Of a stretch of DNA of 64,000 bases, positions 52,319-61,601 are shown piece after piece. The position numbers and the translations under genes were made by a program. A model generated the notes under the pieces. It ran no database searches, was not told the DNA's origin, and was given only the letters and a program-made list of their open reading frames with translations. Origin of the DNA: GCA-002700125 sp964434385. Its GTDB lineage: Bacteria > Chloroflexota > Dehalococcoidia > Lucifugimonadales > Lucifugimonadaceae. Where the stretch lies: the NCBI GenBank assembly GCA_964434385.1, contig CAYSUW010000006.1, forward strand, positions 13,578 to 77,577, given 5' to 3'. How positions within the stretch are numbered: position 1 is the first letter of the stretch; each line of letters opens with the position of its first letter.

Positions 52319-53087
52319 TATTTTGAATAGAGATTTGTTCTCCAAACAATTGGATAAATTTTATTAAATTTGAACGTGATATTTCTGTTCTTTTTTTAAA
52401 ATTCAATTTAGAAATAATCTTATTAAAAAATTTTAAATTATTAAGAAAATCTTCTGTAGGAGAATAATCTAAATTTTTCATTAAATTGGAATCCTCTTCT
52501 TCTAGGTAATTTATAATTGAAGTAATTGAGAGGAAAGGTATATTGTGTTTTTCTGCATAAATCCTTGAAAAAAAACCTGTGTTGTCTACAGCTAGAATAT
52601 CTTTTCTAGTATTCACCCATTTTCTCATTCTATCTGTTCGAAATTTATTAGATACAGAAATTGTTTTTCCTCTATGAAAGTCTATATTTCCGTTTAAACA
52701 GGATATTTTAGAAATTTTAGATAGTTTTTCATCAGGATTTTCTTTAAATGTCATATTATTCAAATCCCAATCAATTGGATATCCGAATAAATTTCCAATG
52801 GCTGAAGAGATAATAATATGACCTATAGTAGCGTTTTCTGAAGTAGAATCTGAAAATCCAATCTGAATTAAGTAAGTAGGTTTGATGTTTTTTTCTAGCC
52901 AATCTAAAGCTACTAATGATCTAGATTCTCCAGAACCAGTTATCAAGAATGTTATTTCGGTATTTTGAAATTCTGGAATTTTACCTTGAAAACATAATAT
53001 TTCTCCTGGAGTTTTGATTTTTCTAAAAGAAGATTTATCTATTTCAATAAAGGCTTCATGAATACTAGTAGACACAAATACGATCAT
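52311..53087 (-). CDS. nucleoside phosphorylase superfamily protein (HpnG-like), altered active site
   Basis: This 258-residue protein has the general layout of the PNP/UDP phosphorylase fold, with LITGSGESRSLVALDWL, IQIGFSDST near residue 76, and a C-terminal block VDNTGFFSRIYAEKHNIPFLSI. In active family members the last block reads V-D-M-E-S-A; here it is V-D-N-T-G, so the ribose-binding Glu is missing. Its place in a squalene cluster matches HpnG (adenosyl-hopane phosphorylase), but the loss makes that activity doubtful. It overlaps the polyprenyl synthase by 4 bases. Confidence 0.6.
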   Translation of the reverse strand: MIVFVSTSIHEAFIEIDKSSFRKIKTPGEILCFQGKIPEFQNTEITFLITGSGESRSLVALDWLEKNIKPTYLIQIGFSDSTSENATIGHIIISSAIGNLFGYPIDWDLNNMTFKENPDEKLSKISKISCLNGNIDFHRGKTISVSNKFRTDRMRKWVNTRKDILAVDNTGFFSRIYAEKHNIPFLSITSIINYLEEEDSNLMKNLDYSPTEDFLNNLKFFNKIISKLNFKKRTEISRSNLIKFIQLFGEQISIQNNE

Positions 53088-54118
53088 GAAGCTCTTCCTG
53101 ATAAATATGTTCCTAATTCTTGGAAATCATTTTTAAAAGAATTGGGGATATTTAATTTTTTTATAATTTTCTCTCCTTCACTCCAATATTTATTAATTAG
53201 ATTTTGACAATATTGTTCACTGCCTGCCTTTTCTAACATTTCTATAATTAATCTCATTTCACTTTTTGAGATAGTTTTTTGTGAAAGCATTTTTTTTACT
53301 TTTTTAGAAATTTTTGAATTTTCCTGAGATAAGACATGAACGATTGGCAAACTTTTCTTCTTCTTTATAATATCAGCGCCTATTGGTTTCCCTGTTTCGT
53401 CAGTGCCCCAAATACCTAATACATCATCTCTTATTTGAAAAATAGCTCCTAGGATTTTTCCTAGGGAAGAAAAATTGTGTTCTAAATAATGATTATTGTT
53501 TCTTGATGTTAAAACACCTAACATCAATGAACATTCTAAAAGTGTTGATGTTTTTAACTCTATCATTTTTAAGTATTCATTTATTGAAATATTTTCTTGT
53601 CTTTCATATTTTATATCGAGAAACTGACCTTCCATCATTTTAAGGTATGAGATAGTCAATAGCTTTTGGATATTTCTAATAATTTCAGGTGATAAATATT
53701 CTTTTTCTAATTTTCCTATCTCTAAATTTCCCAAAGTTAATAATGCGTTACCTGAGACTATAGCTTTAGGTATTCCCCAAATTGCCCATAAACTTAATCT
53801 GTGCCTTCGGAATCTATCTTGATCCTCTATGTCATCATGGATAAGAGAAAAATTATGAATAAATTCTAATGCAACTGCTGCTTTGATACTTGCTTGAAAA
53901 TCACCATCCAACGAGTCTGTAGTTAATAAACACAATGAGGGTCTGAGTATTTTTCCTGAATATTTTTTTACTTCTTTGCCATCAACATCTATCCAGCCTA
54001 GAAAATATTTTAGATGATCATAGATAGTTGATTCGTGATCATTGAATGCATTTTGCATATTTTCTAATAATGTTTTTTGGTATCTATCGAAAAAAGAAGG
54101 ATATTTATTTAATTGCAT
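53084..54118 (-). CDS. trans-polyprenyl diphosphate synthase
   Basis: This 344-residue IspA/GGPS-type enzyme has the first Asp-rich motif SLIHDDIEDQDRFRRH and second motif QIRDDVLGIWG. It likely makes farnesyl or geranylgeranyl diphosphate for the squalene or carotenoid genes downstream. Chain length cannot be read securely. The gene leads the minus-strand cluster and overlaps the next gene by 4 bases (ATGA-type). Confidence 0.9.
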   Translation of the reverse strand: MQLNKYPSFFDRYQKTLLENMQNAFNDHESTIYDHLKYFLGWIDVDGKEVKKYSGKILRPSLCLLTTDSLDGDFQASIKAAVALEFIHNFSLIHDDIEDQDRFRRHRLSLWAIWGIPKAIVSGNALLTLGNLEIGKLEKEYLSPEIIRNIQKLLTISYLKMMEGQFLDIKYERQENISINEYLKMIELKTSTLLECSLMLGVLTSRNNNHYLEHNFSSLGKILGAIFQIRDDVLGIWGTDETGKPIGADIIKKKKSLPIVHVLSQENSKISKKVKKMLSQKTISKSEMRLIIEMLEKAGSEQYCQNLINKYWSEGEKIIKKLNIPNSFKNDFQELGTYLSGRAS

Positions 54119-54213
54119 TTTATGTATTTTATTTTTTATAGATATGAATATTTTAAATATATAAGAATCTTTTACAAAAGAAGATATGGATGATAAGGTT
54201 TAATCAGTAAATA

Positions 54214-54230
54214 TGATAATGGGATTATCA
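54214..54230. promoter_or_regulatory. palindrome at the promoter of the dnaJ-hspR-clpC block
   Basis: TGATAAT-GGG-ATTATCA, a perfect 7-base inverted repeat with a 3-base centre, covers the expected -35 region of a TATAAT at 54238-54243. The ATG of the DnaJ-like gene is 17 bases beyond that. It could be an operator for HspR, although it does not match the actinobacterial HAIR sequence. Confidence 0.4.
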
Positions 54231-54259
54231 AATATATTATAATATTATTATAAGATTAA

Positions 54260-55162
54260 ATGATTAACAGCTATTATGACATCTTAGGGATCAAAAAAAT
54301 ATCCAATAAAAAGGAAATTATTTCAGCTTTTAGGAGATTAGCTAGAAAATATCATCCAGATGTCAATTCAAAGAATTCGTATAACGAAAAAAAATTCAAA
54401 GAAATCAATGAAGCTTACCAGGTTTTATCAGATGAAAAATCTAGAAAAGATTATGATAACTTTGGAGAACAATGGCGTTATGCAGACCAAATTAGATCAA
54501 ATCAAATTAATAACAACTTTAAATTCAATAATTTTTTTAATTTTAACTCCTCTTCTAGATCTAATTTTGAAGAAAAACAAGTTCATAAAATGGAAATTTC
54601 GGTTTCTTTAAAAGAATTGTATTTAGGAACTAAAAGAATAATTCTTTTAAAAGATAAAACCAATTGTATTCAATGTGATAATTTTGAAAAATCAAATTCT
54701 TCAAAATGTAATGTATGTAATGGAAAAGGAAAAATATTAGAATCAAAAAAAATTGAATTAAATATTCCTAAAGGATTGAAAGATGGAGGTTTGATTAAAG
54801 TTAAAAGACCAGATTCAACGATTATTAATTTTTATGTTAAACAAGTTCTAGAAGAAAATTTCATTAGAAAAGGAAATGATTTGTATACAAAAGTTGAGCT
54901 GAATTATTTAGATGCTATTTTAGGTGGAGAAGTTATTTTGAAAACATTAAATAAACCAATAAGTTTAAAAATTCCTCCAGGAACTAAGAATTCTTCTCTT
55001 TTTAAAATTCAAGACAAGGGAATGCCTATTATAAACTCTGATAAATTTGGTTCTTTAATCGTAGAAGTTAATATTATTATTCCCTCAAAAGTTTCTAATG
55101 AAGAGAAATCTATTTTAGAAGATTTAAGGGTTTTAAATAGAGGTAGCAATAATGCAAATTGA
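54260..55162 (+). CDS. DnaJ/CbpA-like co-chaperone with a reduced zinc finger
   Basis: This 300-residue protein has an N-terminal J domain (residues 1-70) with HPD in YHPDVN, which stimulates DnaK. A short G/F/N-rich linker follows. Only two CxxC pairs are present (CIQC and CNVC near residues 134-155), compared with four in DnaJ, so a single zinc site remains. The C-terminal peptide-binding domains follow (PKGLKDGGLIKVK, LDAILGGEV, IPPGTKNSSLFKIQDKGMP). It overlaps hspR by 11 bases. No dnaK or grpE gene is in the window. Confidence 0.88.
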   Translation: MINSYYDILGIKKISNKKEIISAFRRLARKYHPDVNSKNSYNEKKFKEINEAYQVLSDEKSRKDYDNFGEQWRYADQIRSNQINNNFKFNNFFNFNSSSRSNFEEKQVHKMEISVSLKELYLGTKRIILLKDKTNCIQCDNFEKSNSSKCNVCNGKGKILESKKIELNIPKGLKDGGLIKVKRPDSTIINFYVKQVLEENFIRKGNDLYTKVELNYLDAILGGEVILKTLNKPISLKIPPGTKNSSLFKIQDKGMPIINSDKFGSLIVEVNIIIPSKVSNEEKSILEDLRVLNRGSNNAN

Positions 55163-55487
55163 TTATGATGATCCTTGTTACGCAATAAGTGTGACAGCTA
55201 GATTTATAGGAGTACATGTTCAGACATTAAGGTATTACGAGAGAGCTGGTTTAGTAAGGCCCCAAAGATCTACTGGTAACACAAGACTATATTCTAGACG
55301 AGATATTGATAGGTTGATTCAGATTAAGCAGTGGATAGAAGATTTAGGAGTTAACCTCGCTGGAGTTGAAGTGATCGAACGTCTTAACGAAAGAGTATTT
55401 GAATTAGAATCTCAAGTACAAGAACTAATTAAAGAGTTGATAATTTTAAGAAATAAAAGTAATAAAAGTTTGAATTCAGGAAGATGA
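55152..55487 (+). CDS. hspR: MerR-family heat-shock repressor HspR
   Basis: This 111-residue protein has a MerR-type winged helix: VTARFIGVHVQTLRYYERAGLVRPQRSTGNTRLYSRRDI at residues 9-48. A coiled-coil C-terminus follows. HspR represses dnaK, clpB or clpC genes with DnaK as co-repressor in actinobacteria. It lies between dnaJ-like and clpC genes, which fits autoregulation of a heat-shock operon. It starts within the dnaJ stop (11-base overlap). Confidence 0.88.
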   Translation: MQIDYDDPCYAISVTARFIGVHVQTLRYYERAGLVRPQRSTGNTRLYSRRDIDRLIQIKQWIEDLGVNLAGVEVIERLNERVFELESQVQELIKELIILRNKSNKSLNSGR

Positions 55488-55513
55488 AAAATTTATAGTT
55501 AAAGAGGTTACTA

Positions 55514-57814
55514 ATGGTTTTTCCTAGACAAGAAGAATATACAGATGAAGCTAAAGAAGCTTTAAGTAGAGCTCAAGCATGGGTATTTGATATGAGAAAT
55601 TCTCAGATGGATGCTGAGCATTTATTAATTGGGTTTATTTCTATAGATAATGGGATGACTGAAAAAATTTTATCTGCCTTGGATGTAAAAATAGAAGATT
55701 TGAGAATTGATTTAGAGAATACTATAAGAAATTTCCCCAAATTAGGTCTACCAAATACTCAGACTGGGCAATTATATGCTACTCCTAGATTAGTTAAAGT
55801 TCTTGACCATGCATTACAAGAGAAAAAAAGATTGAAAGATGAGTATATTGCTGTAGAGCATTTATTACATGGATTAGCATCATTAGAGGATGGAGAAATA
55901 TCGAATATTTTTGCAAAATATGGAGTTTCTCAAGAAAGAATTTATCATGCATTAAAAGATATTAGAGGAAGTCATAGAGTCACAGATCCAAGTGCAGAAA
56001 GTAAATATCAAGCTTTGGAAAAATACAGTGTTGATTTAACAAAATTAGCAAAAAATTCTAAGTTGGATCCAGTATTAGGTAGAGATTTAGAGATTAAAAG
56101 AGTTATTCAAACATTATCTAGAAGAACAAAAAATAATCCAGTTTTAATTGGTGATGCTGGAGTAGGAAAAACGGCTATAGTTGAAGGTTTAGCTCAATTA
56201 ATTATAGAAGATGAAGTGCCATCATCTCTAAAAGATAGAAGAGTAATTAAATTAGAGATGTCTTCATTATTAGCTGGTAGTAAATTTAGAGGAGAATTTG
56301 AGGAAAGATTAAAAGCAGTAATGGATGAAATTCGAGCAGCTTCTGGAGAAATAGTTTTGTTTATAGATGAACTTCATACTGTTGTAGGTGCTGGAGGTGC
56401 TGAAGGTGCTATAGATGCTTCTAATATGATGAAACCTGCATTAGCAAGAGGAGAGCTTCAGGTAGTTGGAGCAACTACTCCAGAAGAATACAGAAAACAT
56501 ATAGAATCTGATAAAGCATTAGAAAGAAGGTTTACTCCAGTTAATATTGATGAACCATCTCCTGAAATAGCGGTAGAAATGCTAAAAATCCTTTCTCAAA
56601 GGTATGAAGATCATCATGAAATAAAAATTTCTAATGATTCTATTGAATCATCAGTAAATCTTAGCGCAAGATATATTACTGATAGATTCCTGCCTGATAA
56701 AGCTATTGATTTAATAGATGAAAGTGCTGCTAAATTAAGAATTGAAATTGAGGCAAACAAAACTCAAGATCCTCAACAACAATTTGGAATACTAAAACCA
56801 GAAAATATTGCTGAATTAATTTCGGAAAGAACTTCTATTCCAGTTGCAAGACTTATAGAAAAAGATAAGTCTAGGTTATTGAAACTGGAAGAAAGATTAC
56901 ATGAAAGAGTTGTAGGTCAAGACAGAGCAGTAGAAGCTTTATCTGATGCTATCAGGAGACAAAGATCAGGTGTTAGCGATCCTAATCGTCCAATAGGAAC
57001 ATTTATATTTCTTGGACCTACTGGAGTTGGTAAAACTGAATTGGCTAGAGCATTAGCAGAAAGCTTATTTGATGATGAAAATAATTTAGTAAGAATTGAT
57101 ATGTCTGAATATCAAGAAAAACATACTGTTTCTAGGTTGATTGGTTCTCCTCCTGGATATATAGGATATGATGATTCAGGCCAATTAACTGAAGCTGTTC
57201 GAAGGAGACCTTTCAGGGTAGTTCTTTTTGATGAAATTGAGAAAGCTCACCCTGATGTTAGTAATTTGTTGCTACAAGTTTTAGATGATGGTCGCCTAAC
57301 TGACAGCCATGGCAGAGTAATAAACTTTAGAAATACTGTGATAATAATGACTAGTAATTTAGGCTCTAAACATATTTCTAAAGAATCTGTAGGATTTAAA
57401 ATTCAGTCTACGGATGAAGAATGGAATGATAAAAAATCTAAAGTAGAAGAATTGTTGGCTAATCATTTTAGTCCAGAATTTTTAAATAGAATTGATGAGA
57501 CTATAATATTTGATTCTTTGGATGAAGAGGATCTTCTTCAAATAGTTGATATAGTTGTTTCTAAAGTGAAGCTTCGTATGGAAGATTTAGGAGTAAAGAT
57601 AGATGTTTCTAAAAAAACGCTTAAATGGTTAGTTGATAAAGGTTTTGATAAAATTTTTGGAGCTCGACCTCTTAGAAGAGCTGTTCAAAGAAATTTGGAA
57701 AATCAATTAGCTAAAAGGATATTGAGCGCAGAGTTTAAAAAAGGTGATTTTATAAAGGTTCATATTAAAAAAGATAAATTGGAATTTTCTTTAAAAAGTG
57801 AAAATAAGAAATAA
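55514..57814 (+). CDS. clpC: short ClpC-type AAA+ unfoldase without a middle domain
   Basis: This 766-residue Clp ATPase has an N domain (residues 1-145), a first AAA module with GDAGVGKTAIVEGL and a second with GPTGVGKTELARAL. Between them, the region after EANKTQDPQQQ leads almost directly to ISERTSIPVARL, so the long coiled coil of ClpB and the short middle domain of ClpC are both missing, as in ClpA. The loop ESVGFKI carries VGF, the ClpP-binding tripeptide of ClpC. It probably delivers proteins to ClpP. Confidence 0.9.
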   Translation: MVFPRQEEYTDEAKEALSRAQAWVFDMRNSQMDAEHLLIGFISIDNGMTEKILSALDVKIEDLRIDLENTIRNFPKLGLPNTQTGQLYATPRLVKVLDHALQEKKRLKDEYIAVEHLLHGLASLEDGEISNIFAKYGVSQERIYHALKDIRGSHRVTDPSAESKYQALEKYSVDLTKLAKNSKLDPVLGRDLEIKRVIQTLSRRTKNNPVLIGDAGVGKTAIVEGLAQLIIEDEVPSSLKDRRVIKLEMSSLLAGSKFRGEFEERLKAVMDEIRAASGEIVLFIDELHTVVGAGGAEGAIDASNMMKPALARGELQVVGATTPEEYRKHIESDKALERRFTPVNIDEPSPEIAVEMLKILSQRYEDHHEIKISNDSIESSVNLSARYITDRFLPDKAIDLIDESAAKLRIEIEANKTQDPQQQFGILKPENIAELISERTSIPVARLIEKDKSRLLKLEERLHERVVGQDRAVEALSDAIRRQRSGVSDPNRPIGTFIFLGPTGVGKTELARALAESLFDDENNLVRIDMSEYQEKHTVSRLIGSPPGYIGYDDSGQLTEAVRRRPFRVVLFDEIEKAHPDVSNLLLQVLDDGRLTDSHGRVINFRNTVIIMTSNLGSKHISKESVGFKIQSTDEEWNDKKSKVEELLANHFSPEFLNRIDETIIFDSLDEEDLLQIVDIVVSKVKLRMEDLGVKIDVSKKTLKWLVDKGFDKIFGARPLRRAVQRNLENQLAKRILSAEFKKGDFIKVHIKKDKLEFSLKSENKK

Positions 57815-57837
57815 TAAAACTAAACTTTCTCATTCTG

Positions 57838-59034
57838 GTGATTATATTGTCTAAGCCTAATAAATCTATTCAATCAGTAGGAATTATTTTAGGTGGTGGT
57901 AGTAGTACTAGAACAGGCCAAATAGATAAAATATTTTATAAAATTCAAGGTATTCCTATTATCTTTTATAGCATAATGAAATTTAATAAAAATTCTTCAA
58001 TTGATCACACTATAGTTGTAGTGCCTGAAAAGAAAAATAATTTGGTAAAAAAAAATATTGACCTGTGGAATTTTAAAAATATTACTGTTATTTCTGGTGG
58101 AAAAAGAAGACAAGATTCTGTATTTAAAGCACTTCAGGAAATCAGGAAAAATAAAATATTTAAAGATATAAAATTAGTGGCGGTACATGATGCTGCTAGA
58201 CCATTTTTTAGTCATGAATTGTTGAATGAAGGTTTCTCATTGGCACAAGAATTTGAATCAGTAATTCCAGTAATTTCTGTTAATGATACTGTGAAGTTAA
58301 TAGATGAGAATGAATTTGTTAAAGAAACATTGAATAGGGAAGCAGTTTTTTTAGTCCAAACACCTCAGATATTTAATTTTGAAGTTCTTCTTAAAGCTCA
58401 TTTAAATAATAAAAAAGACTTTACTGATGATGCTTCAATGGTCGAGTTATCTGGAAATAAAGTGAAAATTTATAATGGCGAATATAAAAATTCAAAAATA
58501 ACAACATTGGAAGATTTGAGAAATTTAAATGTAATTAATTTTGAAAATAAAAATTCAATCTATGGTTTAGGTATTGATAGTCACAAATTAAAATTTGGAG
58601 TAAAGCTAAAATTGGGAGGAGTAGATATAAAATATCCTAAGGGTTTGGATGGACATAGTGATGGAGATGTTCTCTTGCATTCAGTATGTGATGCTATTTT
58701 AGGAGCATTAGGATTAATGGATTTGGGGTATCATTTCCCTTCAAAGGATCAAAATCTAAAAGGTATTGATAGTAAAGAGATGTTAATTAAAATATTAAAA
58801 GAAATGAAAGAAAAAAAATTTCAACTTAAACATTTGGACTCTACTATCATTCTACAAGAACCTAAGATTTCAGACTATAGACAAGAAATAGAGAAAAATT
58901 TAGCTGAGTTATTATGTATTGATGAATTTTCAGTAAACATAAAAGCGACTAGTACTGATTTTTTAGGTTTAATAGGAAAGTCTGAAGGAATCGCAGCACA
59001 GTCAATCGTTACTTTAAATAGTTTAGAGAAATAG
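57838..59034 (+). CDS. ispDF: bifunctional 2-C-methyl-D-erythritol 4-phosphate cytidylyltransferase / 2,4-cyclodiphosphate synthase
   Basis: This 398-residue fusion performs steps 3 and 5 of the MEP isoprenoid pathway. The N-terminal half (to about 235) is IspD, with GIILGGGSSTRTG, VHDAARPF near residue 118 and TDDASMVE. The C-terminal half is IspF: GLGIDSHKL and GHSDGDVLLHSVCDAILGA hold the metal ligands. GTG 57838 is the likely start; TTG 57847 is in frame too. Its products would feed the polyprenyl synthase nearby. Confidence 0.93.
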   Translation: MIILSKPNKSIQSVGIILGGGSSTRTGQIDKIFYKIQGIPIIFYSIMKFNKNSSIDHTIVVVPEKKNNLVKKNIDLWNFKNITVISGGKRRQDSVFKALQEIRKNKIFKDIKLVAVHDAARPFFSHELLNEGFSLAQEFESVIPVISVNDTVKLIDENEFVKETLNREAVFLVQTPQIFNFEVLLKAHLNNKKDFTDDASMVELSGNKVKIYNGEYKNSKITTLEDLRNLNVINFENKNSIYGLGIDSHKLKFGVKLKLGGVDIKYPKGLDGHSDGDVLLHSVCDAILGALGLMDLGYHFPSKDQNLKGIDSKEMLIKILKEMKEKKFQLKHLDSTIILQEPKISDYRQEIEKNLAELLCIDEFSVNIKATSTDFLGLIGKSEGIAAQSIVTLNSLEK

Positions 59035-59042
59035 GAAAAATT

Positions 59043-60416
59043 TTGAGATTTTATGACAGTTTAGATAAGAGAAAGAAAAATTTCGATCCTGTTAAAAAAG
59101 ATCTAACAATTTATGTTTGTGGAGTTACTACTTCAGATTATTCACATTTGGGGCATGCATTCTCTTCTATGGTTTTTGAGGTACTTCAAAAATATATGAA
59201 ATACAGAAAATTTAAAGTTACTAGAATTCAAAATTTTACAGATGTTGATGACAAGATCATCAATAAGGCTATTAAAGAAAAATCAAGTATGACTGAAGTT
59301 TCAGAAAAATATATGAATGCATTCATGGAAGATATGGACAAATTAGGAATTCAAAGAGCAAATTTTTATCCAAAAGCAACAGATGAAATTCCAAATATCA
59401 TTGAATTTATCAAAAAATTAGAACTCAAGGGATTTACTTATATTTTAGAAGGAAGCGTATATTTTAAAGTAAAAGCAAAAGAAAATTATGGAAAATTGAG
59501 TAGGCGAGATCTTGATAATATTGTTCAAGGGACTAGAGTAAATGTAAATGAAGAAAAACAACATCCTGGAGATTTTGCTTTATGGAAAAAATCAAAAGAA
59601 AATGAACCTTCCTGGAATTCTCCATGGGGTAAAGGTAGGCCAGGATGGCATATAGAATGTAGTTCTATGGTAATGTCTAATTTTGGTGATTCAGTTGATA
59701 TTCATGGAGGAGGTTTAGACCTCTTATTTCCTCACCATGAGAATGAGATAGCTCAATCGGAATCTATAACTGACAAAAGGTTTGCAAAATTTTGGATGCA
59801 TAATGGATTACTAAAATTATCTGGAGATAAAATGAGTAAATCCACAGGGAACCTCATTAGGCTACGCGATGCTTTAAAAATACATACTCCTAATGCTCTT
59901 AGGTTTTGGATGTTGAGTTCTCATTATAGAAATCCCATAGTTTATGATGAAGATATAATTAATTCTCAATCAAAAGCTCTTAGAAAATTAAGAGATTCAA
60001 CTTTTAATACATCTACAGAAAAGAAATGTGGGAATCCTTCAGATTTTAATGGTTTCAGAAAACTATTTGAAAAACATATGGATGATGATTTAAATACCCC
60101 AAAAGCAATAAGTATTCTGTTTGATTTATCTAAAGAAATTAATAAAGCAAAATCAGAAGGAAAAGATATTAAATCTGGTCAAAATTTGTTGAAAGAATTA
60201 ACTTCAATTTTAGGTATAGATCTTGAGAATGAACAAAAAATTGAGAATGAAATAGAAATTGATAAAGTTTTTATAGAGGAATTAATTCAAAAAAGAAATG
60301 ATTTTAGAGAGAAAAAAATGTTTAAAGAAGCTGATTCTACTAGAGATGAACTTAATAGATTAGGAATAGAAATTAGTGATTCAAAAGATGGAACTGTTTG
60401 GAAAAAGATCAGTTAA
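59043..60416 (+). CDS. cysS: cysteinyl-tRNA synthetase
   Basis: This 457-residue class Ia synthetase has YVCGVTTSDYSHLGHA, the zinc Cys plus a HIGH-like motif, QNFTDVDDKI, WHIECSSM, the metal-ligand region PHHENEIAQSE and KMSKS in SGDKMSKSTGN. It loads tRNA-Cys. It starts with TTG 59043, 8 bases after ispDF, in the frequent ispDF-cysS order. MshC is excluded because the C-terminal anticodon-binding region is present. Confidence 0.95.
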   Translation: MRFYDSLDKRKKNFDPVKKDLTIYVCGVTTSDYSHLGHAFSSMVFEVLQKYMKYRKFKVTRIQNFTDVDDKIINKAIKEKSSMTEVSEKYMNAFMEDMDKLGIQRANFYPKATDEIPNIIEFIKKLELKGFTYILEGSVYFKVKAKENYGKLSRRDLDNIVQGTRVNVNEEKQHPGDFALWKKSKENEPSWNSPWGKGRPGWHIECSSMVMSNFGDSVDIHGGGLDLLFPHHENEIAQSESITDKRFAKFWMHNGLLKLSGDKMSKSTGNLIRLRDALKIHTPNALRFWMLSSHYRNPIVYDEDIINSQSKALRKLRDSTFNTSTEKKCGNPSDFNGFRKLFEKHMDDDLNTPKAISILFDLSKEINKAKSEGKDIKSGQNLLKELTSILGIDLENEQKIENEIEIDKVFIEELIQKRNDFREKKMFKEADSTRDELNRLGIEISDSKDGTVWKKIS

Positions 60417-60618
60417 ATCTAACATTTAGCACTGCTACTATTACGAAGATTACCCCTAGAATTATTGTAGATCTGAAGAGTGTTCTTTCAAAACCTCTTC
60501 GAACTCTAAATGAATTTTCTCCTTGTCCGAAAAGAGCTGTGCCTGTGCCTCTAACCTGAAGTAGAATCACTATAATTAATAATACTGAAACTATTATTGT
60601 AAGATAGGTAAATATCAA
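60409..60618 (-). CDS. secG: preprotein translocase subunit SecG
   Basis: This 69-residue protein has two transmembrane helices (about residues 3-20 and 48-66) with LLQVRGTG-ALFGQG between them, the SecG signature. It supports SecYE in protein export. The stop overlaps the convergent cysS end by 8 bases. Confidence 0.88.
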   Translation of the reverse strand: MIFTYLTIIVSVLLIIVILLQVRGTGTALFGQGENSFRVRRGFERTLFRSTIILGVIFVIVAVLNVRFN

Positions 60619-60650
60619 CTTTTTCCCCTTTTGTCTTAGGATTTATTTTA

Positions 60651-61598
60651 CTAATTATTTAATATTTCAAAAATAGCTTTTGATAGTTTTTCAGGATCAT
60701 GATGACCTTTAAAATTCATATTCATTAGATCAGAGTATTTTACTTGAATATTAGAAGAATTCAAATTTCCTTCTATTACGCATTCACTTGTAGGAAACGT
60801 TTTTCCTAAATCTTCAATCCTAGAATTCACTAATATTGATGAAACTTTAAGCGTCGGAGCAAATTTTTTAATTGTTTTAAAATGAGATGCTGCGTCATAT
60901 CCAGTTGTTTCGCCTAATTGAGTTGCTATGTTACAGATATAAATTACTGGTTTATTAGTCTTATTAATTTCATCAATTATCTCTGGTACGAGTAAATTAG
61001 GAATAATACTTGTGTATAAACTTCCTGGACCTATTATTATTGCATCTGAACTTTTAATAGCCTTAATAGCTTGATTAGAAGCTTTTACATTTTTAGGATT
61101 TAATTTTATATCAATAATACTTGATTTAGAGTTAGTTATTTCACTTTCGCCTTCTACAATTGTTCCATCTTTTAATTTTGCAATTAAATTTACTTGTTCA
61201 AATGTTGAAGGAATTAGGTCTCCAGTAACATTAAGTACTTTACTTGATTCTTTTATAGCTTCCTCGAAACTTCCAGTGATTTTTTCCATAGCCGTTATGA
61301 ACAAATTTCCAAATGAATGACCGTTTAAGTCAGAATTACTTTCGAATCTATATTGAAACAATTCTTTGAGTAGAGGCTCTGCATCAGATAAAGCAACTAG
61401 ACAATTTCTAAAATCTCCCGGTGGCAAAATTCCATATTCTGCTCTAAGTCTTCCTGAACTTCCACCATTATCTGCTACTGTAATTACTGCAGTTAAATCT
61501 ACAGGTTTTGTACGTAAAGCTCTTAATAGGGTAGATAAACCAGTACCGCCACCAATTCCAATAATCTTAAGTTTTTTAGTTGTTTTATTTGTTGACAT
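60651..61598 (-). CDS. yvcK: YvcK/CofD-like gluconeogenesis factor
   Basis: This 315-residue protein has IGIGGGTGLSTLLRAL at the N-terminus, TVADNGGSSGRLR near residue 41, GDFRNCLVALS near residue 61 and IIIGPGSLYTSIIPNL near residue 185. YvcK proteins bind UDP-sugars and control carbon flux and cell-wall synthesis; whiA and rapZ are frequent neighbours but are absent here. It follows gatB by 3 bases. Confidence 0.92.
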   Translation of the reverse strand: MSTNKTTKKLKIIGIGGGTGLSTLLRALRTKPVDLTAVITVADNGGSSGRLRAEYGILPPGDFRNCLVALSDAEPLLKELFQYRFESNSDLNGHSFGNLFITAMEKITGSFEEAIKESSKVLNVTGDLIPSTFEQVNLIAKLKDGTIVEGESEITNSKSSIIDIKLNPKNVKASNQAIKAIKSSDAIIIGPGSLYTSIIPNLLVPEIIDEINKTNKPVIYICNIATQLGETTGYDAASHFKTIKKFAPTLKVSSILVNSRIEDLGKTFPTSECVIEGNLNSSNIQVKYSDLMNMNFKGHHDPEKLSKAIFEILNN

Positions 61599-61601
61599 TG
61601 A

